A stretch of 8,113 nucleotides of DNA from contig DLGP01000032.1 in assembly GCA_002482765.1 (NCBI GenBank), forward strand, positions 1 to 8,113, read 5' to 3'. Made by a program: the position numbers and the translations under genes. Below, piece by piece: positions 1 to 6,721 of the stretch (its first letter is position 1; each line of letters opens with the position of its first letter). Source of the DNA: Alphaproteobacteria bacterium UBA7691 (lineage in GTDB: Bacteria > Pseudomonadota > Alphaproteobacteria > Ferrovibrionales > Ferrovibrionaceae). The notes beneath the pieces are model-generated. The model did no database searches and was not told the origin of the DNA. It worked only from the letters and a program-made list of their open reading frames with translations.

Positions 1-386
1 AGCGCCACGCCGTTCATGCAATAGCGTTCGCCAGTGGGCAGCGGCCCATCGTCAAACACATGGCCGAGATGGCCACCGCATTTGGCGCAATGCACTTCGG
101 TGCGGCGCATGAAATGGCTGCTATCCTGGCTGGTGGCGGTGGCATGCTCCAGCGGCGCCCAGAAGCTGGGCCAGCCGCAGCCGCTTTCAAATTTGGTATC
201 GGCCTCAAACAAGGCCGAGCCGCAGCCGGCACAGAGGAAACGGCCCGGCCGCTTTTCCTGGTTGAGCGGGCTGGTATAGGGCCGTTCGGTGCCATGCTGG
301 CGCAGCACCTGATATTGCGACGGCGTGAGCCGCGCGCGCCATTCATCCTCGGTCAGTTGAATCGGAAATTTCTGCTGCTGGCTCAT
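1..386 (-). CDS. msrB: Peptide-methionine (R)-S-oxide reductase MsrB (3' end outside window)
   Basis: Reduces the R-epimer of methionine sulfoxide in proteins back to methionine, repairing oxidative damage; normally uses thioredoxin as electron donor. The reading frame stays open to the window edge, giving 128 full codons plus two bases, so the C-terminus is missing. Visible hallmarks: two CxxC zinc-binding pairs (CAGC, Cys52/Cys55; CAKC, Cys100/Cys103), the CGWPSF motif at about residues 70-75, the HFMRRTEVHC...GGHLGHVFDDGP block at 91-115, and RYCMN at 121-125 with the presumed catalytic Cys123. No signal peptide is seen, so it is probably cytoplasmic. The start is fixed by a strong GGAGGT Shine-Dalgarno 5 nt upstream. 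It begins 21 nt after the DUF3325 gene on the same strand, with no hairpin between them, so co-transcription with the iron-uptake genes is plausible. Only the last few residues are likely to be missing. Confidence 0.96.
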   Translation of the reverse strand, partial: MSQQQKFPIQLTEDEWRARLTPSQYQVLRQHGTERPYTSPLNQEKRPGRFLCAGCGSALFEADTKFESGCGWPSFWAPLEHATATSQDSSHFMRRTEVHCAKCGGHLGHVFDDGPLPTGERYCMNGVA

Positions 387-391
387 CGCCC

Positions 392-397
392 ACCTCC
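392..397 (-). promoter_or_regulatory. Ribosome binding site of msrB
   Basis: The minus strand reads GGAGGT followed by a 5-nt spacer (GGGCG) and ATG at 386. It is the strongest Shine-Dalgarno among the iron-region genes and decides the msrB start. The preceding overlapping genes appear to rely on translational coupling instead. Confidence 0.8.
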
Positions 398-407
398 TGC
401 CCCGGCA

Positions 408-686
408 TCATAGCGGCCGGCGCTGGATATAGGGCAGCAGAAATACCAGGACCAGGGCCGCAGCCCCGGCAATACCGAACCACGCCACCAGGCCGATACG
501 CCAGCCCCAGATCGCCAGGCAAAGCCAGCCGCCAAGGCCAAGCCAGCAGCCGCCGGCAAGGCGCAGCAAAAACGCCCGGGTCGGCGCCGTGCCATGGCCC
601 AGCACCTGCCGGGCATGACGCGGCATCGCCAGCGCCAGCGCGCCCCAGCCGCCGAAACAGAGCAACAATGCCAGGGCCACGCTCAT
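408..686 (-). CDS. DUF3325 family small inner-membrane protein
   Basis: A 92-residue, very hydrophobic protein with about three predicted membrane helices (residues 3-20, 40-60 and 63-86). Between the first and second lies a basic, His-containing loop (MPRHARQVLGHG) typical of DUF3325 proteins, which are found beside PepSY-TM proteins and TonB-dependent siderophore receptors. Their biochemical role is not established. The ATG overlaps the stop of the preceding PepSY-TM gene as ATGA (683-686), which implies translational coupling; no good Shine-Dalgarno is seen. Its stop is followed after 21 nt by msrB. Family assignment rests on sequence style plus context. A helper function in siderophore-iron processing at the inner membrane is an inference. 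Confidence 0.8.
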   Translation of the reverse strand: MSVALALLLCFGGWGALALAMPRHARQVLGHGTAPTRAFLLRLAGGCWLGLGGWLCLAIWGWRIGLVAWFGIAGAAALVLVFLLPYIQRRPL

Positions 687-2203
687 CTGCGGCAGCGCCA
701 GGCCAGGGCCGCCAGCAGCAAACCAGCCGCCAGCGCACAGAGATCAAAACCGGCAAACACCCAATCCCCCGCCGCCAGGCTGGCATCCAGGCCGCGCCCG
801 GTGGTGAAGGCGTTCAGCAGCGGCAGGGCCAGGCACAGCAGTGCGCCAAGGCCAAGCTGCTCGCGCCAGGCGGCAAGATGCGGCCTTAAAGCCGCATGCA
901 GGGCAGCCAGGCCCCAGGCGGCAAAAAACGCGATGCCCTCGCGCCAGGCGCGTTGCGGCAAATCCAGCGGCAGCAGGCGATTGGCCCAGAACAGTACCGC
1001 CACGGCAATCGGCAGGCCGGCGAGGCTGGCAACATTCAGCACATCCACCAGGCGATGGCCAAAATGCAGCGCCGTAGCCTGGCGGCGGCGCTTAGCCGCC
1101 CAAAGCAGCAAGCCGGTGGCCGCCATCGCCGTGCAGGCCGCACCCGCCACAAAAAACAGCCAGCGCAACGGCCAATCGGCGAAGCGGCCAAGATGCAGGC
1201 CATAAAGCGCCCGCTCGGTGGCCGCCATCCAGGATACAGCCGCATCATCGCCAAGCCGCGCGCCGCTGACCCCATCATGGGCAAACTGGTTGCGATGATG
1301 CGAGATATGGCCCGCATCATCGGCGATCAGCAGTATCCGGCTGCCCTGGCGCTGTGGCCACAGCACATCGATACGACCAACCCGCTCCTGGGCTTCTGCA
1401 CCGGCCCAGGCGGCTTCAGCAGCGCGGATCAGCGGCGCCAGATCGATCAGCTTTGCAGCACCGCCGATGGCGCCAGGCGGCGGCAGATTTGGCAGTGCGG
1501 CCTCCAGGGCGAAGGTCTGGGCATTGCCGCGATAAGCCTGATCAACGCTCCAGGGCAGATACAGCGTCATCAGCGTGATCAGGCCGCTATAGGCGATCAT
1601 CAGATGAAACGGCAGCGCCAGCACGCCGGTGACATTATGCGCATCAAGCCACGAGCGTTGCCCTTTGCCGGGCCGGAAAGTGAAGAAATCGCTGAAGATG
1701 CGCTTATGCACTATCACGCCGCTGACCAAAGCCACCAGCATCGCCATGGTGGCAAGCCCGACCAGCAGGCGGCCCGAACGCCATGGCATGTGCAGATCAA
1801 AATGAAAGTAATACAGGAAGTCGCCGCCGCGGGTCTGCCGTCCCGGATTGGGCAGGCCAGTATGCGGTTCCAGCGCCACACGCTGGAAAGCAGGATAAGC
1901 GCCGCCGGGATTGCGCCACACGGCAATTTCCAGCAGCGGCCGCCGCTGATTGGGCAATTCGATCAGCCAGCGCCGCGCCGCGCCGCCATGGGCGGCGAGC
2001 CAGTGTTGCGCCAGGGCAGCCGCATCAGCACTGGCCGGCGGCGCGCTGCGCTGCGGCAGTTCAGGCTGCATCCACAGCGTTATCTCCTCGCGGAAATAAC
2101 TCAGCGTGCCGGTGAGGAACACGGCATAAAGCAGCCAGCCAAAAACCAGGCCGAGCCAGATATGCAGCCCGGCCATGCGCGGGCGTAAGCCGGCTTGTGT
2201 CAT
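683..2203 (-). CDS. PepSY-associated TM-helix protein (iron-regulated inner-membrane protein, PiuB/FpvG-like)
   Basis: A 506-residue multi-spanning inner-membrane protein of the PepSY_TM family. About eight hydrophobic helices are visible (near 14-36, 145-166, 190-216, 345-370, 385-408, 422-440, 448-466 and 480-502), with a large periplasmic-type loop between the first two and another at about 217-344. Histidines in or near membrane segments (LHIWLG at 13-18, HFDLHMPW at 134-141, VHKR at 165-168, LDAHN at 186-190, LPFH at 197-200) resemble those suspected of binding heme in this family. Members encoded beside siderophore receptors, such as Pseudomonas FpvG, are linked to reductive release of iron from ferrisiderophores; that role here is inferred. 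The open frame extends 72 codons further upstream, but the ATG at 2203 is preferred because it overlaps the stop of the DUF3649 gene as ATGA and starts the MTQAGLRPRMAGLHIW-type N-terminus directly before helix 1. Confidence 0.9.
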   Translation of the reverse strand: MTQAGLRPRMAGLHIWLGLVFGWLLYAVFLTGTLSYFREEITLWMQPELPQRSAPPASADAAALAQHWLAAHGGAARRWLIELPNQRRPLLEIAVWRNPGGAYPAFQRVALEPHTGLPNPGRQTRGGDFLYYFHFDLHMPWRSGRLLVGLATMAMLVALVSGVIVHKRIFSDFFTFRPGKGQRSWLDAHNVTGVLALPFHLMIAYSGLITLMTLYLPWSVDQAYRGNAQTFALEAALPNLPPPGAIGGAAKLIDLAPLIRAAEAAWAGAEAQERVGRIDVLWPQRQGSRILLIADDAGHISHHRNQFAHDGVSGARLGDDAAVSWMAATERALYGLHLGRFADWPLRWLFFVAGAACTAMAATGLLLWAAKRRRQATALHFGHRLVDVLNVASLAGLPIAVAVLFWANRLLPLDLPQRAWREGIAFFAAWGLAALHAALRPHLAAWREQLGLGALLCLALPLLNAFTTGRGLDASLAAGDWVFAGFDLCALAAGLLLAALAWRCRR

Positions 2204-2466
2204 GGCAGGTCCGGCCAGAACACAATGCCGGCAAGCATTGCCGCCGGCAGCAGCAGACCGGCCCAGGCGCGCCAAGCGGTGCTGGCGGCAAACACCCACA
2301 ACACCGCCAAGGTGCCGATGGCAAAAGCGCTGACCAGGCCCAGCATCACCCCATCGGCGCGCGGCCCCGGCCAGGCCAGGGCCAGCGCGATACTCCACAA
2401 ACTGGCCAGGCCATAGCAACCGATGCTGGCGGCCAGGATACGCGACAGCAAGGCCAAGGCTACCAC
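2200..2466 (-). CDS. DUF3649 family small inner-membrane protein
   Basis: An 88-residue hydrophobic protein with two or three predicted membrane helices (about 8-31, 40-60 and 67-84). The LLSRILAASIGCYGLASL beginning and the FAASTAWRAWAGLLLPAAM stretch match what is known of DUF3649 proteins, which occur between TonB-dependent receptors and PepSY-TM proteins. Function unknown. The most likely start is GTG at 2466, which lies inside the last codons of the receptor gene (7-nt overlap). No separate ribosome binding site is evident, so it is probably translated by coupling to the receptor. Its stop overlaps the next ATG as ATGA. The overlaps argue for a fixed stoichiometry or a complex with the PepSY-TM protein, which is an inference. 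Confidence 0.8.
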   Translation of the reverse strand: MVALALLSRILAASIGCYGLASLWSIALALAWPGPRADGVMLGLVSAFAIGTLAVLWVFAASTAWRAWAGLLLPAAMLAGIVFWPDLP

Positions 2467-4958
2467 TTGTATTTCAGCGAGGCATAAACCGTGCGGCCAT
2501 CACCGTAGAAGCAGCGTACGGCGGCGGAGCAGGCCGAAACATATTCCTTGTCAAACAGGTTGGTGGCGTTGAGCGCGGCGCTCCAGCCGGCAAATTCCGA
2601 GCCCAGACTGCCGAGATCATACCTGATCGCGGCATCAAACAGCGTGAAGGCCGGTACCTTGAAGCTGTTTGCATCATCGCCGAAGGTTTCACCGGTATAA
2701 CGCAAACCGGCAGCCAGGCCGAGACCGCGCCATTCGCCCTGCTGGAAAGTGTAATCAAGCCAGGCCGCCGCCGCATGGCGCGGCACACGGGTGGGTGATT
2801 TTCCCTGGCGCCGCACCGCCACACCGCCGATGGTGTTGGTGGTGGAATTGTCGGCAGTCACTTCGGCATCAAGCAAAGTATAAGCGAGCGTGGCATTCAG
2901 CCCTTCAACTAGGCTGGCCTTGCCCTCGAATTCCACGCCGCGCGAGGTGATCTCGCCGGTCTGCACCACAAAGCCCGGATTGGACAAATCGGTGGTGGTG
3001 ACATTCTGGCGCTTCAGATCGAAAGCGGAAACCGTGATGAAGCTGTTGAGGCCCGGCGGCTGATACTTCACGCCAACTTCATACTGCACACCTTCGGTCG
3101 GCTTGGCCGGCTGGTTGCCCACCAGCGTGCCGGATGTCGGATCGAAGGATTCGGTATAGCTGAGATAGGGCGAGAAGCCGGCATCGAAGCGATACATCAA
3201 GGCGGCGCGTTTGGTCGTCGCATCGTCGCGCTGCTTGCTGATGCCATTGGTCATCAGGTTGCGGGTTTCGGTCTGCGCCCAATCCTGGCGCAAACCCAGC
3301 ACCAGAATCCATTGCTCCCACTTGATCTGATCTTGCAGATAGAGGCCGTATTGCTCGGCTTCCGTCTTGCTGCGCTGATACGCCGTCGGCGTGATGGTCT
3401 GGTAGTAGGTCGGGTTAAACACATCAATGGTGGCGGTGGGCGATTGCAACACGCGGTCGGTATCGTTGCGCATCACCTGGGCATCAAAGCCGGCCAGCAC
3501 CACATGCTTCAGCGGCCCGGTGCCGAAATCGGCCTGTAGCTGATTATCCACCGTGGTGTCGTTGGCATGCTCCAGCATGCCGAAAGCCTGTCGGTTGGCT
3601 GTGCGCTGGTTCGCCTGCATGGTGCTGATATAGACATTGGCGAAATCAAGCCGGTTATACATGTGGCGCAGATTCTGCCGCATTGTCCAGGTATCGTTGA
3701 AGAAATGCTCGAAGGCATAACCAAGCGAGACATTCTCGCGATTCCAGCGCATGTAATTGGGGTCGCCGGCAAAAAAATCACGCGAGATATGACCGTTCGG
3801 ATTATCCAGGATGGTGCCGATGGCAGGCAGCCAGTTCAGCGGCGAGCCGCCGAAATCATCCTTCTGATAGCGCGTCAGCAGGGTGAGCGAGGTATCGCCA
3901 TGCGGCGCCCAGGTCAGCGACGGTGCCAGGCTGATACGCTTGCGATCGGAAAAGTTGGTCTGGGTTTCGGTATCCAGCGCCAGCAGGCCGAGGCGGTAGC
4001 GCAAGGTGCCGGCCTGATCCAGCTTGTCGCCAAAATCAACACTGCCCTGCATGCGTTCATAACTGCCGGTCTGCAATTCGGCTTCGCCAAAAGCCTCGGC
4101 CTGCGGCCGTTTGCTCACCATGTTGACCAGACCGCCCGGTGTGGCCTGACCATACAGCACCGAGGCCGGCCCCTTGATCACCTCCACCCGCTCGAAAGCA
4201 AAGGGATCGATGCCGGCCACCACATAGCCACTGCCCTTCAGCCGCATGCCATCAATATATTCGTTGAAAGATGGGCCGGATGTGCCGTCGCCGCCGAAGC
4301 CACGAATTGAGGAACTGTCGCCACCATAGCCGCTGGAAGCGCCCATGGCACCGGCGCGCACGCCAGCGGTATAGCCCAGCGCCTCGGCGATGTTGCGCAC
4401 ATTGCGCGCCTGCATCTCCTCGCGCGTCACCACCGAAATGGATTGTGGCGTCTCGGCCAGCGGGGTATCGGTTTTGGTGCCGCTGGCGCTGCGGCTGGCA
4501 ACAAAACTATGCGCTGGCCCCCAGGCTGTCTCTGCGGCAACTGCACTACGCTGGTCGCCCTCCACCAGCACCGGCGGCAATGTGGTGGCGCCGTTGATCT
4601 GCGGCGCCTGCACCAGGGTTACCGTGGTGGGATTGGTGAAACGATAGCTGACCCCGCTGCCGGACAGCATCCGACGCAAGGCATCTTCCGGCGCCAGGCG
4701 GCCGGATACAGCGGCGCTGCGGCGCTCCCGCGCCAGGGCGGCATCAAAAAAGAACTGGATGCCGCTGGCCTGGGTGAAACCAACCAAGGCGGAAACCAGC
4801 GGCTGTGCCGGAATGTTGAAATCGCGCAGCGTGTCGGCCTGGGCCTGTTGCGCCGGCTGCGCCCGGGCAACGGGCGGCGCCAGCAACGCGGCAGCCAGCG
4901 CCGCAGAAATCATCAACCCCGCCATATGACGGCCAGACCTGTAAGCAACCCGCATCAT
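2460..4958 (-). CDS. TonB-dependent siderophore receptor with N-terminal signalling (STN) domain
   Basis: Outer-membrane ferrisiderophore transporter of 832 residues. Order: a signal peptide ending near ARA at about 33; an STN (secretin/TonB short N-terminal) domain at about 43-117, beginning RDFNIPAQPLVSAL, used to contact a FecR-type regulator; a TonB-box-like segment LPPVLVEG at about 127-134; a plug at about 165-284 (TPQSISVVTREEM, IRGFGGDG, ERVEVIKGPASVLYGQATPGG, NMVSKRP); then a 22-strand-type barrel ending in KYKW, with the aromatic last residue usual for BAM-assembled proteins. Two cysteines six residues apart near the end (CSAAVRC, about 810 and 816) match the position of a loop disulfide in FhuA, which suggests a hydroxamate-type ligand; substrate is not proven. 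The ATG at 4958 is chosen with GGGGA 9 nt upstream; GTG at 4961 or ATG at 4955 are alternatives. It follows fecI and fecR and overlaps the DUF3649 gene. Confidence 0.95.
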   Translation of the reverse strand: MMRVAYRSGRHMAGLMISAALAAALLAPPVARAQPAQQAQADTLRDFNIPAQPLVSALVGFTQASGIQFFFDAALARERRSAAVSGRLAPEDALRRMLSGSGVSYRFTNPTTVTLVQAPQINGATTLPPVLVEGDQRSAVAAETAWGPAHSFVASRSASGTKTDTPLAETPQSISVVTREEMQARNVRNIAEALGYTAGVRAGAMGASSGYGGDSSSIRGFGGDGTSGPSFNEYIDGMRLKGSGYVVAGIDPFAFERVEVIKGPASVLYGQATPGGLVNMVSKRPQAEAFGEAELQTGSYERMQGSVDFGDKLDQAGTLRYRLGLLALDTETQTNFSDRKRISLAPSLTWAPHGDTSLTLLTRYQKDDFGGSPLNWLPAIGTILDNPNGHISRDFFAGDPNYMRWNRENVSLGYAFEHFFNDTWTMRQNLRHMYNRLDFANVYISTMQANQRTANRQAFGMLEHANDTTVDNQLQADFGTGPLKHVVLAGFDAQVMRNDTDRVLQSPTATIDVFNPTYYQTITPTAYQRSKTEAEQYGLYLQDQIKWEQWILVLGLRQDWAQTETRNLMTNGISKQRDDATTKRAALMYRFDAGFSPYLSYTESFDPTSGTLVGNQPAKPTEGVQYEVGVKYQPPGLNSFITVSAFDLKRQNVTTTDLSNPGFVVQTGEITSRGVEFEGKASLVEGLNATLAYTLLDAEVTADNSTTNTIGGVAVRRQGKSPTRVPRHAAAAWLDYTFQQGEWRGLGLAAGLRYTGETFGDDANSFKVPAFTLFDAAIRYDLGSLGSEFAGWSAALNATNLFDKEYVSACSAAVRCFYGDGRTVYASLKYKW

Positions 4959-5054
4959 CACTACACTTCCCCGCCTTGTTCGTTGCGGTGCCGCAGCACC
5001 CTCTCTGCCAAGACGGATCGCCAGCAGCAGAGCATTAGTCGGGGCGTAAAAAAA

Positions 5055-6029
5055 TCAGGCGGCTTGCACCAGCACCAGATAATTGGCTAGCCGGGTCAGG
5101 CGCAGGCGCAGAATCTGTGCAATGGTGTTCAGCGCTTCATCCGCACGATCCGCATGGAAAAAGCCGGTCACCGGCAAATCTGCCAATTGCCGATCCGTCA
5201 TCACAATGCGGCCGCGCCGGTAACGATCAAGATCGGCCAGCACATCACCCAGCGGTGTTTCCTGGAAAAACAGCCGGCCCTGGCGCCAAGCTTGGTTTGC
5301 CGCCGCATCCACCTGGCGCAAGGCGCCATAAGCCTGGCCGTCATAGCGCAATTGCTGGCCGGCGCCGAGCGTGAGGGGCTGTTGCCCGGGCAGCGCCACC
5401 GCCACCAGATGCTCGGCCACCGTAACGGTGACGGCGGCATCATTGCGCTTCACGTTGAAACTGGTGCCAAGCGCACGGATGCTGCCCTGGGCGGCCTGCA
5501 CGATAAAGGGCCGCGCCGCATCCGGCGCCACCGCGAAAAAAGCCTCGCCGCGATGCAGCCTGACCTGACGCCGGCCGGCATCAAAGCCCAGCGACAGGGC
5601 ACTATCGCCGCCCAATTCCAATACCGAGCCATCCGGCAAGCTGAACTGGCCGCGCTGGCCGATGGCGGTTTCGTGATCGGCCAGCAGCGGCAGATTGCCC
5701 AGCAGGTAGCCGCCAGCGCCGGCAACAATGGCAAGGCCGGCAGCGCGCTTCATCCAATCGCGGCGACTAGGCCGCATGCTGCGCTGGCGCTGGGCCTGCG
5801 CGGCCTGCTCTCGCAATGCCGGCACCGCGGGATCAAAACGCTGCCACAGCGCCTGCACCCGCCGCCAGGCCTCAGCATGCGCCGGTGCTTCGGCCAGCCA
5901 GGCGGCAAAGGCGGCGCGCTCGGCCTCTCCCATCGCTTCTGGCTCGCGCAGCAGCACAAACCAGCGCCGCGCCGCTGCCATTGCCGGGTCTTCCCGCTGC
6001 TCGGTCATGATGTCTTTGCCTGCCGCCAT
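5055..6029 (-). CDS. FecR-family transmembrane sigma-factor regulator
   Basis: Inner-membrane regulator (324 residues from this start) that transmits the receptor's ligand signal to the ECF sigma factor, acting as anti-sigma and/or activator. Order: a cytoplasmic DUF4880-type N-terminal domain at about 14-62 (RRWFVLLREPE, FAAWLAEAPAHAEAWRRVQALW); a basic segment with SRRDWMK at 88-94; a single membrane helix at about 95-116; a periplasmic FecR domain at about 120-215 (LPDGSVLELGGDSAL, VRLHRGEAFFAVA, PFIVQAAQGSIRALGTSFNV); and a C-terminal STN-like/DUF4974 region at about 250-322. The SRR motif just before the helix resembles a twin-arginine export signal. The start is uncertain: ATG at 6029 has AGG 7 nt upstream, while ATG at 6008 gives a 317-residue protein more like typical FecR N-termini. 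It lies 64 nt after the sigma gene and 93-96 nt before the receptor, the classic fecI-fecR-receptor order. Confidence 0.93.
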   Translation of the reverse strand: MAAGKDIMTEQREDPAMAAARRWFVLLREPEAMGEAERAAFAAWLAEAPAHAEAWRRVQALWQRFDPAVPALREQAAQAQRQRSMRPSRRDWMKRAAGLAIVAGAGGYLLGNLPLLADHETAIGQRGQFSLPDGSVLELGGDSALSLGFDAGRRQVRLHRGEAFFAVAPDAARPFIVQAAQGSIRALGTSFNVKRNDAAVTVTVAEHLVAVALPGQQPLTLGAGQQLRYDGQAYGALRQVDAAANQAWRQGRLFFQETPLGDVLADLDRYRRGRIVMTDRQLADLPVTGFFHADRADEALNTIAQILRLRLTRLANYLVLVQAA

Positions 6030-6093
6030 GGTTCAGCCTGCCGCCACATCGGCAGCCCGCCATAGCATAAGACGACTGAACCGGCAGCAAGCA

Positions 6094-6627
6094 TTACCCG
6101 GCCCGGTCATTTTGCAGATCGTCTTGCAGATGGCGCTCAAGCAAAGCCAGCGCGCTGGTCATATGCACCATCACGGTGTTGCGGGCGATGCCAAGGCGCA
6201 GCGCGATTTCGACATAACTCAGCTCCTGAATCTTTGCCAGCAGGAAGACTTCGCGGGTGCGCGGCGGCAGGCGATCCACGGCCTGCATCAGACGGCGCAA
6301 TTCGCCGCGCTGCACCGCCTCGTCTTCCGGCGAGGGGCGCAGCGAGGCGGCCTGGGCGGCAACTTCCTCGACCAAGGGCTGTTCCACGCCATGCGCCACA
6401 TGGCGCTGGTGATCGATGGCCAGGTTCGAGGCGATGCGGAACAGGTAGCTTTTGGGATATCGCAGAGCCTCGACAGGTTGCCCGGCGATGGCAGCCCGCA
6501 ACCAGACTTCCTGGGTCAGATCTTCCGCCAGGCCGGCATGGCGGCCCAGCCGGCGCGCCAGGAAACGCTGCAAGGCGCTTCTCTGCTCGGTAAAGATCGC
6601 CAGCAACTGGTTACGCATCAGCGGCAT
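6094..6627 (-). CDS. FecI-type ECF RNA polymerase sigma factor (iron starvation)
   Basis: A 177-residue extracytoplasmic-function sigma factor that would direct RNA polymerase to the siderophore-receptor promoter once FecR is triggered. Region 2 covers about residues 10-75 (ALQRFLARRLG, AEDLTQEVWLRA, YPKSYLFRIASNLAIDHQR). Region 4 covers about 110-165 (LMQAVDRLPPRTREVFLLA, QELSYVEIALRLGIARNTVMVHM helix-turn-helix). There is no extended C-terminal domain, and the length is usual for the FecI group. The frame can be opened further upstream to a TTG at 6696, but that start would lie inside the Fur-box palindrome, so ATG at 6627 (or 6618) is preferred; the Shine-Dalgarno is weak (AGG about 7 nt upstream). 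It is the first gene of the iron region and is followed by fecR. A Fur-like operator about 50-70 nt upstream suggests iron-dependent repression. Confidence 0.94.
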   Translation of the reverse strand: MPLMRNQLLAIFTEQRSALQRFLARRLGRHAGLAEDLTQEVWLRAAIAGQPVEALRYPKSYLFRIASNLAIDHQRHVAHGVEQPLVEEVAAQAASLRPSPEDEAVQRGELRRLMQAVDRLPPRTREVFLLAKIQELSYVEIALRLGIARNTVMVHMTSALALLERHLQDDLQNDRAG

Positions 6628-6675
6628 GTTCGGCCTGGCTCGGCGGGAATCGGGCGGGTTCAGGCCGAAGTTGAT

Positions 6676-6694
6676 ACAAATGAGAATTATTATC
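6676..6694 (-). promoter_or_regulatory. Fur-box-like operator upstream of the fecI-type gene
   Basis: The minus strand reads GATAATAATTCTCATTTGT, which agrees with the classical Fur consensus GATAATGATAATCATTATC at 13 of 19 positions. It sits in a larger dyad with TTGATA at 6671-6676 and TATCAA at 6691-6696. The surroundings are markedly AT-rich for this genome, as expected of a promoter. It lies 49 nt before the chosen sigma-factor start and 27 nt past the SPW stop. Binding of Fur, rather than another iron regulator of alphaproteobacteria such as RirA or Irr, is inferred from the match. Confidence 0.75.
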
Positions 6695-6721
6695 AACTAA
6701 TTTATTACCCAACCCATCCCG

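Noticed and set aside
896..2188. Long plus-strand open frame of 430 codons opposite the PepSY-TM gene (and others such as 594-1205, 3567-4310, 5154-6065 and 5728-6759)
   Set aside because: These are antisense shadows of real genes in GC-rich DNA. Their translations are rich in Arg, Gln, Ala and Pro with no recognisable domain, while the opposite strand encodes clear protein families.
2204..2419. 72-codon upstream extension of the PepSY-TM frame
   Set aside because: It overlaps the DUF3649 gene almost completely, has no family-like sequence, and the ATGA overlap at 2200-2203 supports the shorter form.
4987..5000. Small hairpin GGTGC-CGCA-GCACC in the receptor leader
   Set aside because: Only 5 bp of stem, no T run and no link to a known element.
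5042..5057. T run immediately after the fecR stop (minus strand) as a terminator
   Set aside because: No convincing stem precedes the run of seven T, so an intrinsic terminator between fecR and the receptor cannot be supported.
6018..6045. Direct repeat GCCTGCCGCC at 6018-6027 and 6036-6045 around the fecR start
   Set aside because: Ten bases of simple GC-rich sequence, only two copies; most likely chance, though it makes the choice between the 6029 and 6008 starts harder.
6628..6696. Extended N-terminus of the sigma factor starting at TTG 6696
   Set aside because: It would place the start codon in the Fur-box dyad and add a non-homologous IIILICINFGL-type stretch; the ATG at 6627 gives the usual family length.
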